A stretch of DNA of 64,000 nt, taken from the NCBI RefSeq assembly GCF_040359615.1, contig NZ_CP132942.1:2852001-2916000 (forward strand). Reading direction: 5' to 3'. This document shows positions 44,577 through 51,787 of the stretch, one piece after another. Positions within the stretch are counted from its first letter, which is position 1; each line of letters opens with the position of its first letter. Under the pieces are notes generated by a model that saw nothing but the letters and a program-made list of their open reading frames with translations, was not told the DNA's origin and made no database searches. This DNA comes from Tunturibacter psychrotolerans (GTDB lineage: Bacteria; Acidobacteriota; Terriglobia; Terriglobales; Acidobacteriaceae). Both the position numbers and the translations under genes were made by a program.

Positions 44577-44873
44577 TCAGAGCTGGAGACCTTTCATGAG
44601 TCCCTTGTACTCGTCTTCCGTAAAAGCACGTACGGTCTGTGTTGTAATGCCTCCCTTTGCAATCGTCGATAGGATCGCCTTCGCCATCACCTCATCGTTT
44701 GGTGCTTCGGTAATGATGACCATGTCGTGAGTCCCCATCGTCAGAAAAAAGTGCAGCATCTTGACGCCGTCCGCCGCAAACGCTTTCTTCGCGGCCTCCA
44801 GCCTCGCAGGACTCTCCTTCATCGTATGCGCCCCTTGTGGGGTCCAGCGGCCGAGCGAAATATAAGTTGGCAT
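44577..44873 (-). CDS. GYD domain-containing protein
   Basis: 98-residue small cytoplasmic protein of the GYD family (PF08734), an alpha/beta dimer-type fold of unknown function. The match rests on the opening YISLGRWTPQG, the ARLEAAKKAFAADGVKMLHFFLTMGTHDMVIITEAPNDEVMAKAIL core and the VRAFTEDEY end. ATG 44873 is chosen because AAGGAGAG lies about seven bases upstream; the frame also opens at 44897. It lies antisense between hemC and hemD, splitting a pair that is adjacent in many genomes. Whether it affects heme genes is unknown. Confidence 0.85.
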   Translation of the reverse strand: MPTYISLGRWTPQGAHTMKESPARLEAAKKAFAADGVKMLHFFLTMGTHDMVIITEAPNDEVMAKAILSTIAKGGITTQTVRAFTEDEYKGLMKGLQL

Positions 44874-44987
44874 GAGCTTCTCTCCTTGGTGCGGCATCCT
44901 AGGCCGGGCATGAGAATCAAGTCAACAAGAGCCCAATTCACTCCACATAATGCCCGCACCGTCGGCGAGACATACAATATCCAGAGG

Positions 44988-45752
44988 ATGCCAATCCTGA
45001 CCAACAAACGCATCCTCATCACCCGCACACGCCACCAGGCCTCCGAACTGGCAACGCAACTGGAAGCTCTCGGCGCGACCCCCATCCTCATCCCCACCAT
45101 CGAGATCGCCCCACCCGAAACCTACGCACCTCTCGACGCCGCCCTCACCTGTCTCCGCACCTACGACTGGCTCGTCTTCACCAGTGCCAACGCCGTCGAA
45201 GCCTTCCATCGTCGTGCCCAGTTCCAGCGCCTCACCCAACTCCCCAGACACATCGCTGTCATCGGCCCCGCCACCCTGCGCGCCGCCAACAATATCGGCC
45301 TCACCGTCGATCTCGTCCCCCCGCAATACATCGCCGAATCTCTCGCCGAAGCGCTCCTCCCCGAGGCCTCCGGCAAATCCTTCCTCCTAGTCCGCGCTGC
45401 CGAAGCTCGCGACACAATCCCCGAAGCCCTCACCGCCGCCGGAGCCATCGTCACCATCGCCGAAGCCTACCGCAACCAGATTCCCGTCGACTCGATCCCC
45501 GCGCTTCAAGCCATCTTCAGCGCCCCCGCAAACTATCCCGACGCCATCAGCTTCACCAGCGCCTCGACAGCCCGCAACCTCATCGCACTGCTCGAGACCG
45601 CCGGCCTCACCCTCCCGCCAGACATCATTCTCGCATCCATAGGCCCGGTCACCAGCCAAACCCTTCGCGACCTCGGCTATGAACCCACCCTCGAAGCCGC
45701 CGAAGCCACCATCCCCGACCTCGTCCGATCCCTTCTAACCAAACTCACCTAA
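44988..45752 (+). CDS. hemD: Uroporphyrinogen-III synthase
   Basis: Cyclises hydroxymethylbilane with inversion of ring D. Identity rests on the two-domain HemD pattern: RILITRTRHQASELATQLEALGA at the N terminus, the IPTIEI strand, DWLVFTSANAVEAF, IAVIGPATLRA, LLVRAAEARDTIPEAL and the second-domain DAISFTSASTARNL with ASIGPVTSQTLRDLGY. At 254 residues the length is typical. The frame is open further upstream, but ATG 44988 begins at the family N terminus; AGAGG abuts it closely and is a poor ribosome binding site. It is convergent with the methyltransferase downstream. Confidence 0.93.
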   Translation: MPILTNKRILITRTRHQASELATQLEALGATPILIPTIEIAPPETYAPLDAALTCLRTYDWLVFTSANAVEAFHRRAQFQRLTQLPRHIAVIGPATLRAANNIGLTVDLVPPQYIAESLAEALLPEASGKSFLLVRAAEARDTIPEALTAAGAIVTIAEAYRNQIPVDSIPALQAIFSAPANYPDAISFTSASTARNLIALLETAGLTLPPDIILASIGPVTSQTLRDLGYEPTLEAAEATIPDLVRSLLTKLT

Positions 45753-45772
45753 AACCAACCCACGCAGCAACG

Positions 45773-46681
45773 CTAAGACCGCGTCCACACCGCGAACGTC
45801 TCTCCCAGGTAGATCGGAATACTCATACTGCCCAAAGCGTTTTTCTGCACCATGCGATATCCGAACTCGCTCGCAGGAATCCGATGCTGCGACAGCCGGT
45901 AGAGAATATATTCCAACGTAAACGAAGCCGGGCGACGATCGAAGGCCACCCACTTCAAGCCATTCTTCTCTCCGCAAAGCTTCAGAGTATCCCGGTCAAA
46001 ATAATTCAGATGTTCTGCAAGAAGCAAAGGCCAGCGCTCGCCAAGCACTCTGGCCTGAATGCTGCTGATATCCGGCAGATTCGCAAACAGATATCCCCCA
46101 GGTTTCAGCAAGCCTGCGCAATCACCTAAAAAGGACACCGGGTCGGTGACATGCTCCAGCACATCCCACAGGGTAAGCGCATCGAAAGACGCGCGAGCAA
46201 GATTCGCCTCCTGAAGCGTAGAGCAGTACACTTCGCCGCGACCGCGAAGCGCCTCTTTAGCGCGCTTTGCGAGTACCTCCGAAGGCTCCACTCCGGTTAC
46301 CGCCCATCCCGCCTCTGCGGCAACAGCAAGAAATGAACCCGACGCGCATCCGACGTCCACCAGTTTCCCGCCCGAGATATGTCGCCCCACCATCTTCAAA
46401 TGCCGCTCGGCAGTCTTCAGTCGCCCCGGCGCTTCCTTCTCGTACACGGTAGGGTCCATCTGCCGATAAAGCGTGTGAAGCTCCTCATCCGCAGGCCGAA
46501 ACTCGGAGAAAACAAATCGGCACGACTGGCAACGAAGAATCTTTCCGTGAGTCACGTTCGTCCGCGATGATCCCAGCGCGTCTGCGGCAAGGGTCCCACC
46601 CTTCGCGTCAATATAGATCTCTATGTTCCCACCTGAACACAACGGGCACTTCTGTCCCACAGAATAGTCAACTTCGGACAT
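45773..46681 (-). CDS. Class I SAM-dependent methyltransferase with N-terminal zinc ribbon
   Basis: 302-residue protein. An N-terminal CPLCSG...LRCQSCRF four-cysteine ribbon (residues 11-60) precedes a Rossmann methyltransferase domain with motif I LVDVGCASGSFLAVAA, VEPSEVLAKRAKEAL, LTLWDVLEHVTDP and LLKPGGYLFANLPD. This architecture is common in enzymes of sugar or surface-polymer and secondary metabolism, but no substrate can be stated. The frame extends to 46909, yet ATG 46681 sits next to GGGAG and starts directly before the ribbon, so it is preferred. It lies 166 bases downstream of nth on the same strand. Confidence 0.87.
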   Translation of the reverse strand: MSEVDYSVGQKCPLCSGGNIEIYIDAKGGTLAADALGSSRTNVTHGKILRCQSCRFVFSEFRPADEELHTLYRQMDPTVYEKEAPGRLKTAERHLKMVGRHISGGKLVDVGCASGSFLAVAAEAGWAVTGVEPSEVLAKRAKEALRGRGEVYCSTLQEANLARASFDALTLWDVLEHVTDPVSFLGDCAGLLKPGGYLFANLPDISSIQARVLGERWPLLLAEHLNYFDRDTLKLCGEKNGLKWVAFDRRPASFTLEYILYRLSQHRIPASEFGYRMVQKNALGSMSIPIYLGETFAVWTRS

Positions 46682-46847
46682 TCTCTCTCCCACAGCGACG
46701 CGTAATTTACCCGGGACCTGCATTCCAAAGGTTGACTGAGCTTGATCGCAACCGCGGAAGGAATTGGACTTGCGAGTGACCGCTTCCCCTATATTAGATT
46801 GGAATTTCTCTAAACCGGTGACGACGTCGTAGGGGAGTGAGGATATC

Positions 46848-47618
46848 TCAATGGGAACTCCACGTCTTATCCCCGGAGTTGCAAAGCCTCTCCAGCGTAC
46901 AGTCCACACATTTCGGTTTCCGCGCTACACAGATCTGCCGGCCATGATGAATCAGCTCATGCGAAAACGCGATCCACCGATCCTGCGGAATGATCTTCAT
47001 CAGATCTTTCTCCACCTTCTCAGGAGCAGTCTCCTTGGTCAGTTCCAGCCGCTTCGACAGCCGCATGACATGCGTATCGACAACAACACCCACCGCAATG
47101 TTGAACCATGACCCGAGCACCACGTTGCCCGTCTTCCGAGCCACCCCCGGAAGCGTGAGTATCTCCTCCATCGTCTGAGGCACCTTCCCCCCAAACTCCT
47201 CGGTCACCACTCGAGCCGCACCCTGAATCGACTTCGCTTTATTGCGAAAAAAACCAGTCGTCCGAATCAGATCTTCGAGCTCGGGGAGGGAAGCAGCAGC
47301 CATCGCCTTCGGTGTAGAAAACGCCTTGAACAGCGCCGGAGTCACCAGATTCACCCGCACATCGGTACATTGCGCCGACAAAATCGTAGCCACCGTCAGC
47401 TCCCACGCGCCTTTGTGATTCAGCGCGCAAACCACTCCTGGATAAGTCTTCCGCAGTGCATCCAGAATCGCCGCAATCCGCTCCGGCGCCAGCGGATTCA
47501 CTGTCTTTCCGATTTTCTTCTTAGCTGCGACAGGCTCAGACTTCGCAATAGCCCGCGCCTTCGCCCCAACCACAGCCTTAGCCTTCGCAGCAGTTCGAAC
47601 AACGGTAGTCTTCGCCAT
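46848..47618 (-). CDS. nth: Endonuclease III (DNA glycosylase/AP lyase)
   Basis: Removes oxidised pyrimidines and nicks abasic sites in base-excision repair. The helix-hairpin-helix with catalytic Lys is LPGVARKTGNVVL; the catalytic Asp is in VVDTHVMRLSKRL. The C-terminal iron-sulfur loop has the classic C-x6-C-x2-C-x5-C spacing (CVARKPKCVDCTLERLC). An N-terminal extension of about 40 residues is rich in Ala and Lys and probably disordered, possibly DNA-binding. It starts seven bases after the hemQ stop codon, so the two are co-transcribed. Confidence 0.95.
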   Translation of the reverse strand: MAKTTVVRTAAKAKAVVGAKARAIAKSEPVAAKKKIGKTVNPLAPERIAAILDALRKTYPGVVCALNHKGAWELTVATILSAQCTDVRVNLVTPALFKAFSTPKAMAAASLPELEDLIRTTGFFRNKAKSIQGAARVVTEEFGGKVPQTMEEILTLPGVARKTGNVVLGSWFNIAVGVVVDTHVMRLSKRLELTKETAPEKVEKDLMKIIPQDRWIAFSHELIHHGRQICVARKPKCVDCTLERLCNSGDKTWSSH

Positions 47619-47625
47619 GCGCGCT

Positions 47626-48474
47626 CTAACCCAACCGGTCCAGCATCTCCGCCGCCGGAACCCTTACACAGCTGAAGATCGGCGTGTCCTGCAGGGTATA
47701 CATACTGATCTCAGTCTCCCGAAGCTGCTGCACGAGATCCAGAAAGTCCTCCGGAAAGTTTGTCTCAAACGCCACCACAAATTCCTGGTCGTCGATCCCG
47801 AACGAGTAAGTCGTATTCAGCTTCACCCGCGGATACATCAGCCCAATCCGAATATGCTCATCCATCAGCCGTTTCCGCTCTGTAGCAGGCAGCAAATACC
47901 AGGGCCGCGTCTTCCAGAACGGATAGATAAAGATGTACTTCTGTCCCCCCGGACGAATCGCGCCACGCCCTTCGCCCTCGCTCTCATCCGGACGATCAAT
48001 CTGATACTGCGAGCGCTTCGTCATCGCGAGAAAGTTATGCGGCGAATTCAGATACCCACCAAGCGGCGTCCTCATCAACTCACTGCGCATCTCATTCAAC
48101 TCATCCACGCCATACCCAATCGACCAGACGCACATATCCACATCGCCCCGCGTCCCAATCGTCGAGTACGTCAACGAAACAAACTCCCCCGGCTTATTCC
48201 ACTTCGTCAGCACATCGGCAAACGCCGCCTTATGCTTCGCCTTCTCGTCCGCAGGCAGTCTCCGCCACTCAGGCATCACCTTATAGAAGCTGAAGCAAAC
48301 AATCTGCCGCTTCACCGCCGGCTTCGACGGATCATGCGGGGCCGCGCCATAGCTGCTTGCGGGCCTTCCCACTTGGCCAGGGGCTGCAATGGAAGCCGCA
48401 GAAGAGGAGCTTGCAGAAGCGGAGTTGTCATTGATAGCAGTAGTAGCAGTGGCATCGGTAGCAGTATTCGACAT
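47626..48474 (-). CDS. hemQ: Coproheme decarboxylase HemQ (chlorite dismutase-like family)
   Basis: Last step of coproporphyrin-dependent heme synthesis: oxidative decarboxylation of coproheme to heme b. The HemQ branch is indicated by YPFWKTRPWYLLPATERKRLMDEH, with the Tyr and proximal-region His conserved in family members, and TTYSFGIDDQEFVVAFETNFPEDFLDLVQQLRETEISMYT. The Ala/Ser/Thr-rich N-terminal 60 residues are low-complexity, which is unusual for the family and probably disordered. ATG 48474 is chosen because AGGAG lies nine bases upstream; 48498 is the longest frame. It forms a tight operon with nth. Absence of chlorite dismutase activity is inferred from family, not measured. Confidence 0.9.
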   Translation of the reverse strand: MSNTATDATATTAINDNSASASSSSAASIAAPGQVGRPASSYGAAPHDPSKPAVKRQIVCFSFYKVMPEWRRLPADEKAKHKAAFADVLTKWNKPGEFVSLTYSTIGTRGDVDMCVWSIGYGVDELNEMRSELMRTPLGGYLNSPHNFLAMTKRSQYQIDRPDESEGEGRGAIRPGGQKYIFIYPFWKTRPWYLLPATERKRLMDEHIRIGLMYPRVKLNTTYSFGIDDQEFVVAFETNFPEDFLDLVQQLRETEISMYTLQDTPIFSCVRVPAAEMLDRLG

Positions 48475-48543
48475 GGGTACTTCTCCTGACTCTTCCATGC
48501 TAGCTCATCCTCACCCAACCCTCACCTCGTATACTGGAGTTAC

Positions 48544-49170
48544 ATGTCAGAGAAGATTATTGCCCTCCTCATCGGCGCCATCGCCAGCGGCGGATACGCC
48601 AGTGTTGTCCTCCTCATGGCCATCCAGTCTGCCTGTATCCCCATCCCCTCCGAAGTCATCATGCCGCTCGCTGGTTATGCCCTCGCGCATACGCAACTCC
48701 AGCTCATCATCCTCGCCACTGTGGCCTCCCTCGCCTCGAACCTTGGCTCCATTCCCGCCTACTGGGTCGGCGCAAAGGGCGGACGCCCCATGGTCGAGCG
48801 CTACGGCAGCATGATGCTCCTCAGTCGCCGAGACCTCGACCTCGTCGATCACTTCTTCGCCAAATACGGCTCCATCACCGTGCTCATTGGGCGCATGCTC
48901 CCCATCGTGCGCACCTTCATCGCCTTCCCCGCCGGTGTCGCGAAGATGAACCAGCTCCGCTTCCACATCTACACCTTCATCGGTTCCTGGCCCTGGTGCT
49001 ACGCCCTCGCCTATATCGGCATGAAGCTAGGCGCCACATGGAACACCAACCCCCGCTTCAAAGAGATCTTTCACCGCTTCCACCTCGGCGTAGAAGCCGT
49101 CATCATCATCGGCTTCATCTGGTTCGTCGTATCCCACTGGAAAAACCGCATCCGCACCGAACCCGCTTAG
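48544..49170 (+). CDS. DedA family (SNARE-associated) inner-membrane protein
   Basis: 208-residue integral membrane protein. The family pattern is GYASVVLLMAIQSACIPIPSEVIMPLAGYAL, then LGSIPAYWVGAKGGRP, FFAKYGSITVLIGRMLPIVRTFIAFPAGVAKM and FHIYTFIGSWPWCYALAYIGMKLG. Members transport undecaprenyl phosphate or other lipids across the membrane (known for some DedA proteins). The GGRMLP-type arginines and acidic residues of the transport core are present. It diverges from hemQ with about 70 bases between starts. A role in recycling the lipid carrier of the exopolysaccharide pathway is possible but speculative. Confidence 0.9.
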   Translation: MSEKIIALLIGAIASGGYASVVLLMAIQSACIPIPSEVIMPLAGYALAHTQLQLIILATVASLASNLGSIPAYWVGAKGGRPMVERYGSMMLLSRRDLDLVDHFFAKYGSITVLIGRMLPIVRTFIAFPAGVAKMNQLRFHIYTFIGSWPWCYALAYIGMKLGATWNTNPRFKEIFHRFHLGVEAVIIIGFIWFVVSHWKNRIRTEPA

Positions 49171-49234
49171 GCATTACGGTCTACCGTTGGTAAATAGAAA
49201 TTTCAATCCTGCGTCCGAACCAGTAACGCTGGCT

Positions 49235-49753
49235 TCAACGATGTTGACTCTCGCTTTTGTAAAGCAACTTGCCCGGCACGAACTCCGTGGCAAGGCCCAT
49301 CAAAGCTCCTAAGAGACCGCCAGCGCGGGCCAAACCGCCCGTGAACTTGGCATTATTCGTGGTCTCCGGGTTCTTGATCCCAGCGTCGACGATGGCGCCG
49401 ATCCCCGCGCCGAGCCCAGCTCCAACAAGGGTTCCGCCGATGACCGACCAGGTCGCGTTCCGTGCTCGGATAAGCTGAATATCATCCCTCTGCAGCGAGA
49501 TAGAGTGCTCAACGCCAGCTTGTCGCTTGTGGCAGACCAACCCATTCTCGTCGGCTGAGTCAAAGGCGCAAAAAAACCTCTCTTTGGTCAGTGTGATTCG
49601 GATCGAGGTGCCCGATTTAAGAGTCTCTACGACTTGCCACCCTGCTGTCGACGACTGCGCCTGCCCCGCTGCGGAAGCAGTCGGGAGCAGGCTAAAGCAA
49701 ATCACGAAGTGTAAAAAGCAGGCGCGAATTCTGCTACTCCCCTTGCAGTTCAC
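49235..49753 (-). CDS. Uncharacterised exported protein with glycine-zipper-like segment
   Basis: 172-residue protein if it starts at GTG 49753, with a signal peptide (ACFLHFVICFSLLPTASAAGQAQ). The mature part has a beta-rich domain (WQVVETLKSGTSIRITLTKERFFCAFDSADENGLVC) with two cysteines and then a glycine-rich membrane-like segment (SVIGGTLVGAGLGAGIGAIVDAG). Upstream starts at 49834 or 49957 would add a basic, Ser-rich extension; no ribosome binding site clearly decides. The gene diverges from the next. No family could be named. Its pattern of an RDDI-x-LIRARN strand before the glycine zipper recalls small envelope proteins common in acidobacteria (impression only). Confidence 0.65.
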   Translation of the reverse strand: MNCKGSSRIRACFLHFVICFSLLPTASAAGQAQSSTAGWQVVETLKSGTSIRITLTKERFFCAFDSADENGLVCHKRQAGVEHSISLQRDDIQLIRARNATWSVIGGTLVGAGLGAGIGAIVDAGIKNPETTNNAKFTGGLARAGGLLGALMGLATEFVPGKLLYKSESQHR

Positions 49754-49972
49754 TATGGATCGCGCATCACTATAGCTGTTCGCGGAGAGGCTGAGCAAGC
49801 CCAGAACGAACGGCGCTATTAACTCTTCGAACACGAAACTCACTGTCGACAAATTTGGCGTTGCTTTTGGTGAGTCTCGTCGAGTACGCTCGGCTGCGCC
49901 TCTTGGACCTCGTCTCTTCGCGCTCGAACATTGCACTCCCCAGCTCGTGTTCCCCAATCTTCGGAGCTAAAC

Positions 49973-50980
49973 TTGACCCGATCCCTCTACCGCAGATGCC
50001 TTCTCAGTTCACTGTCTGGAACGTTCGGTATCTTTCTTCTGATGGGCACTTCCACTGCCTTTGCGGGTGCTCGTGAAGCCGCCGAGCCTAAGACAGGTTC
50101 GGCCGAAGGGAGAGCGTCGCTCGAATCTCTGCCCGATGCTCCGTTACCCGCACTGATTTCAACTGCAGGGGCGATCAGCTCTCGATCGAACGAGGAAGCC
50201 AGCGATAATTCAGGCATTGAGACAACCGTAGCGGCACCGGCGACGGAGAAGGAGATTGCCCGAGAGCAGCTGACCGAGGGATGCGAGACCGGTAGAATCC
50301 GCGGAAAGGCCTGCAAGGTGCACTGGTTGCCGATACTGTGGCAGTCGTTCGAGTTTCTTACGGCCCAGCACTCGGGGAACATTCTGTTGGACTCCGAGAC
50401 CCGGCACGACCTTACAACAAATCCTTATTGGTCCACGTATGTATTTTGCGTTGAGCACTACCGCTGGTATCAATGGTCGGATGATACGACCTTCATCGTG
50501 CACGACGTCGGGCATCCGATGATGGGCGCAATTGTAAGCAGCATCTTTGAACAGAACGACCCGAAGGCACGTGCGCTGGTGTTCGAGAACAACGGAAATT
50601 ACTGGCGGTCCAGGCTGAAGGCGATGGCGTACTCTGCCGTGTACAGCGCTCAATGGAAAGTTGGGCCGGTGAGCGAAGCTTCGATCGGCAACAGCGGACG
50701 AAATACCTATTATGTCGCCCATCTTGGCCGCACGACCAATGAAACAGGATTTCAGGATTTCGTGATCACGCCAGTGTACGGATTCGGCTGGAATGTTGGT
50801 GAGGATGCGATCGACCGATACATCATGCCGAAGATCCATGAACATGTTAAAAATCGCTTCTACCTGACGACGCTCTTCTGGATGACACCATGCAAGTCGG
50901 CCGCCAACCTGTTGCGATGGAAACCTACGTACTATCGGGACAAGGCTTCAGCGCCGGGCGCAGATTCGGGCAGCAACTAG
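49973..50980 (+). CDS. Uncharacterised exported protein, possibly DUF3943-like
   Basis: 335-residue exported protein. TTG 49973 is chosen as start because GGAG lies six bases before it and it leads directly into a signal peptide (MTRSLYRRCLLSSLSGTFGIFLLMGTSTAFA). The mature protein has a disordered Ser/Ala/Pro/Glu-rich region to about residue 110, then a folded domain with WSTYVFCVEHYRWYQW, FIVHDVGHPMMGAIVSSIFEQND, an FENNGNYWRSRLKAMAYSAVYSAQWKVGP stretch and DFVITPVYGFGWNVGEDAIDRY. The H-D-x-x-H pattern and outer-membrane-like aromatic strands resemble DUF3943 proteins, but the match is only by eye. Function is unknown. Confidence 0.7.
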   Translation: MTRSLYRRCLLSSLSGTFGIFLLMGTSTAFAGAREAAEPKTGSAEGRASLESLPDAPLPALISTAGAISSRSNEEASDNSGIETTVAAPATEKEIAREQLTEGCETGRIRGKACKVHWLPILWQSFEFLTAQHSGNILLDSETRHDLTTNPYWSTYVFCVEHYRWYQWSDDTTFIVHDVGHPMMGAIVSSIFEQNDPKARALVFENNGNYWRSRLKAMAYSAVYSAQWKVGPVSEASIGNSGRNTYYVAHLGRTTNETGFQDFVITPVYGFGWNVGEDAIDRYIMPKIHEHVKNRFYLTTLFWMTPCKSAANLLRWKPTYYRDKASAPGADSGSN

Positions 50981-51053
50981 CTCGTGGAGCAGTCGCTGTC
51001 GATTCGTCCACAAATAGGGCCAAATCAAAAATCGAAACGGACGCCCCGATGTA

Positions 51054-51629
51054 TTACGCAAGCGCCAGCGGCACGGCCTCTTCCCAGCGTCCCTGTGCTT
51101 TCAGGATGAGTTCTATTACTTCGCGCGCGGTGCCTCGCCCAGCAAGTCGCCGAGTCGTGAAGTGACAGACCGCCCGCAACTCGGGCACGCCATCGGCCAC
51201 GCATACCGCCAGCCCCGCACGCCGTGCCAGAGGAATATCAGGCAAATCGTCGCCCATATATGCAACTTCTTCTTCCGTCACGCCAGCCTTTCGCATGCAC
51301 TCCTCGAAAGCCTCTGTCTTTTTCGCCTGTCCCAGATAGACAAAAGTGACCTTCAGCTCCTCCGCGCGCCTGGCTACAGCTGGTGAGGACCGACCAGTGA
51401 TGAATCCTGTTTGAATTCCCATCGTGTGGGCAAGCGAGAGTCCCTGCCCATCCTGGGCGTTGAATACCTTCATCTCGGACACTGTCGCCGCACCATCAGG
51501 GGAAGTCGCTGAAATCAGACAGACGCCACCATCAGTAAGGGTGCCATCCACGTCCATCAGGAAAAGCTTAATCTTCCGGGCGCGTGCCAGCACATCGGGC
51601 GAAGCGAGGGCAACAGCAATGTCGGTCAT
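51054..51629 (-). CDS. kdsC: KdsC-type HAD phosphatase (3-deoxy-D-manno-octulosonate 8-phosphate phosphatase family)
   Basis: 191-residue cap-less HAD phosphatase that removes phosphate from KDO-8-phosphate in lipopolysaccharide core synthesis. The nucleophile and general acid are D26 and D28 in MDVDGTLTDGG; then FNAQDGQGL, TGFITGRSSPAVARRAEELKV, VYLGQAKK and VAYMGDDLPDIPLARRAGLAVCVADG follow. Other members of this type act on other sugar phosphates, so the exact substrate is likely but not proven. The frame opens at 51716; ATG 51629 begins near the usual family N terminus. It diverges from the myo-inositol-phosphate synthase gene across a 158-base shared promoter region. Confidence 0.85.
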   Translation of the reverse strand: MTDIAVALASPDVLARARKIKLFLMDVDGTLTDGGVCLISATSPDGAATVSEMKVFNAQDGQGLSLAHTMGIQTGFITGRSSPAVARRAEELKVTFVYLGQAKKTEAFEECMRKAGVTEEEVAYMGDDLPDIPLARRAGLAVCVADGVPELRAVCHFTTRRLAGRGTAREVIELILKAQGRWEEAVPLALA

Positions 51630-51787
51630 ACGAACGATTCTAATGCAGACATCGGCGACGGTCGCACTCGGCACTGCGGAGCGTGCACACGCTCGCGCCA
51701 CCCCATTTGCCGCCACCCTCCCCGCTAAGCGATACTAAAGAGTCCGCATTACACGGAATATCGCACGATAGAAGGGTACCGCCAAGA

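Noticed and set aside
51140..51175. Partial match to the REP-like core (GTCGTGAAGTGACAGACCGCCCGC) inside kdsC
   Set aside because: It lacks the GGTATACAAG end and the perfect hairpin, and lies within coding sequence; treated as chance.
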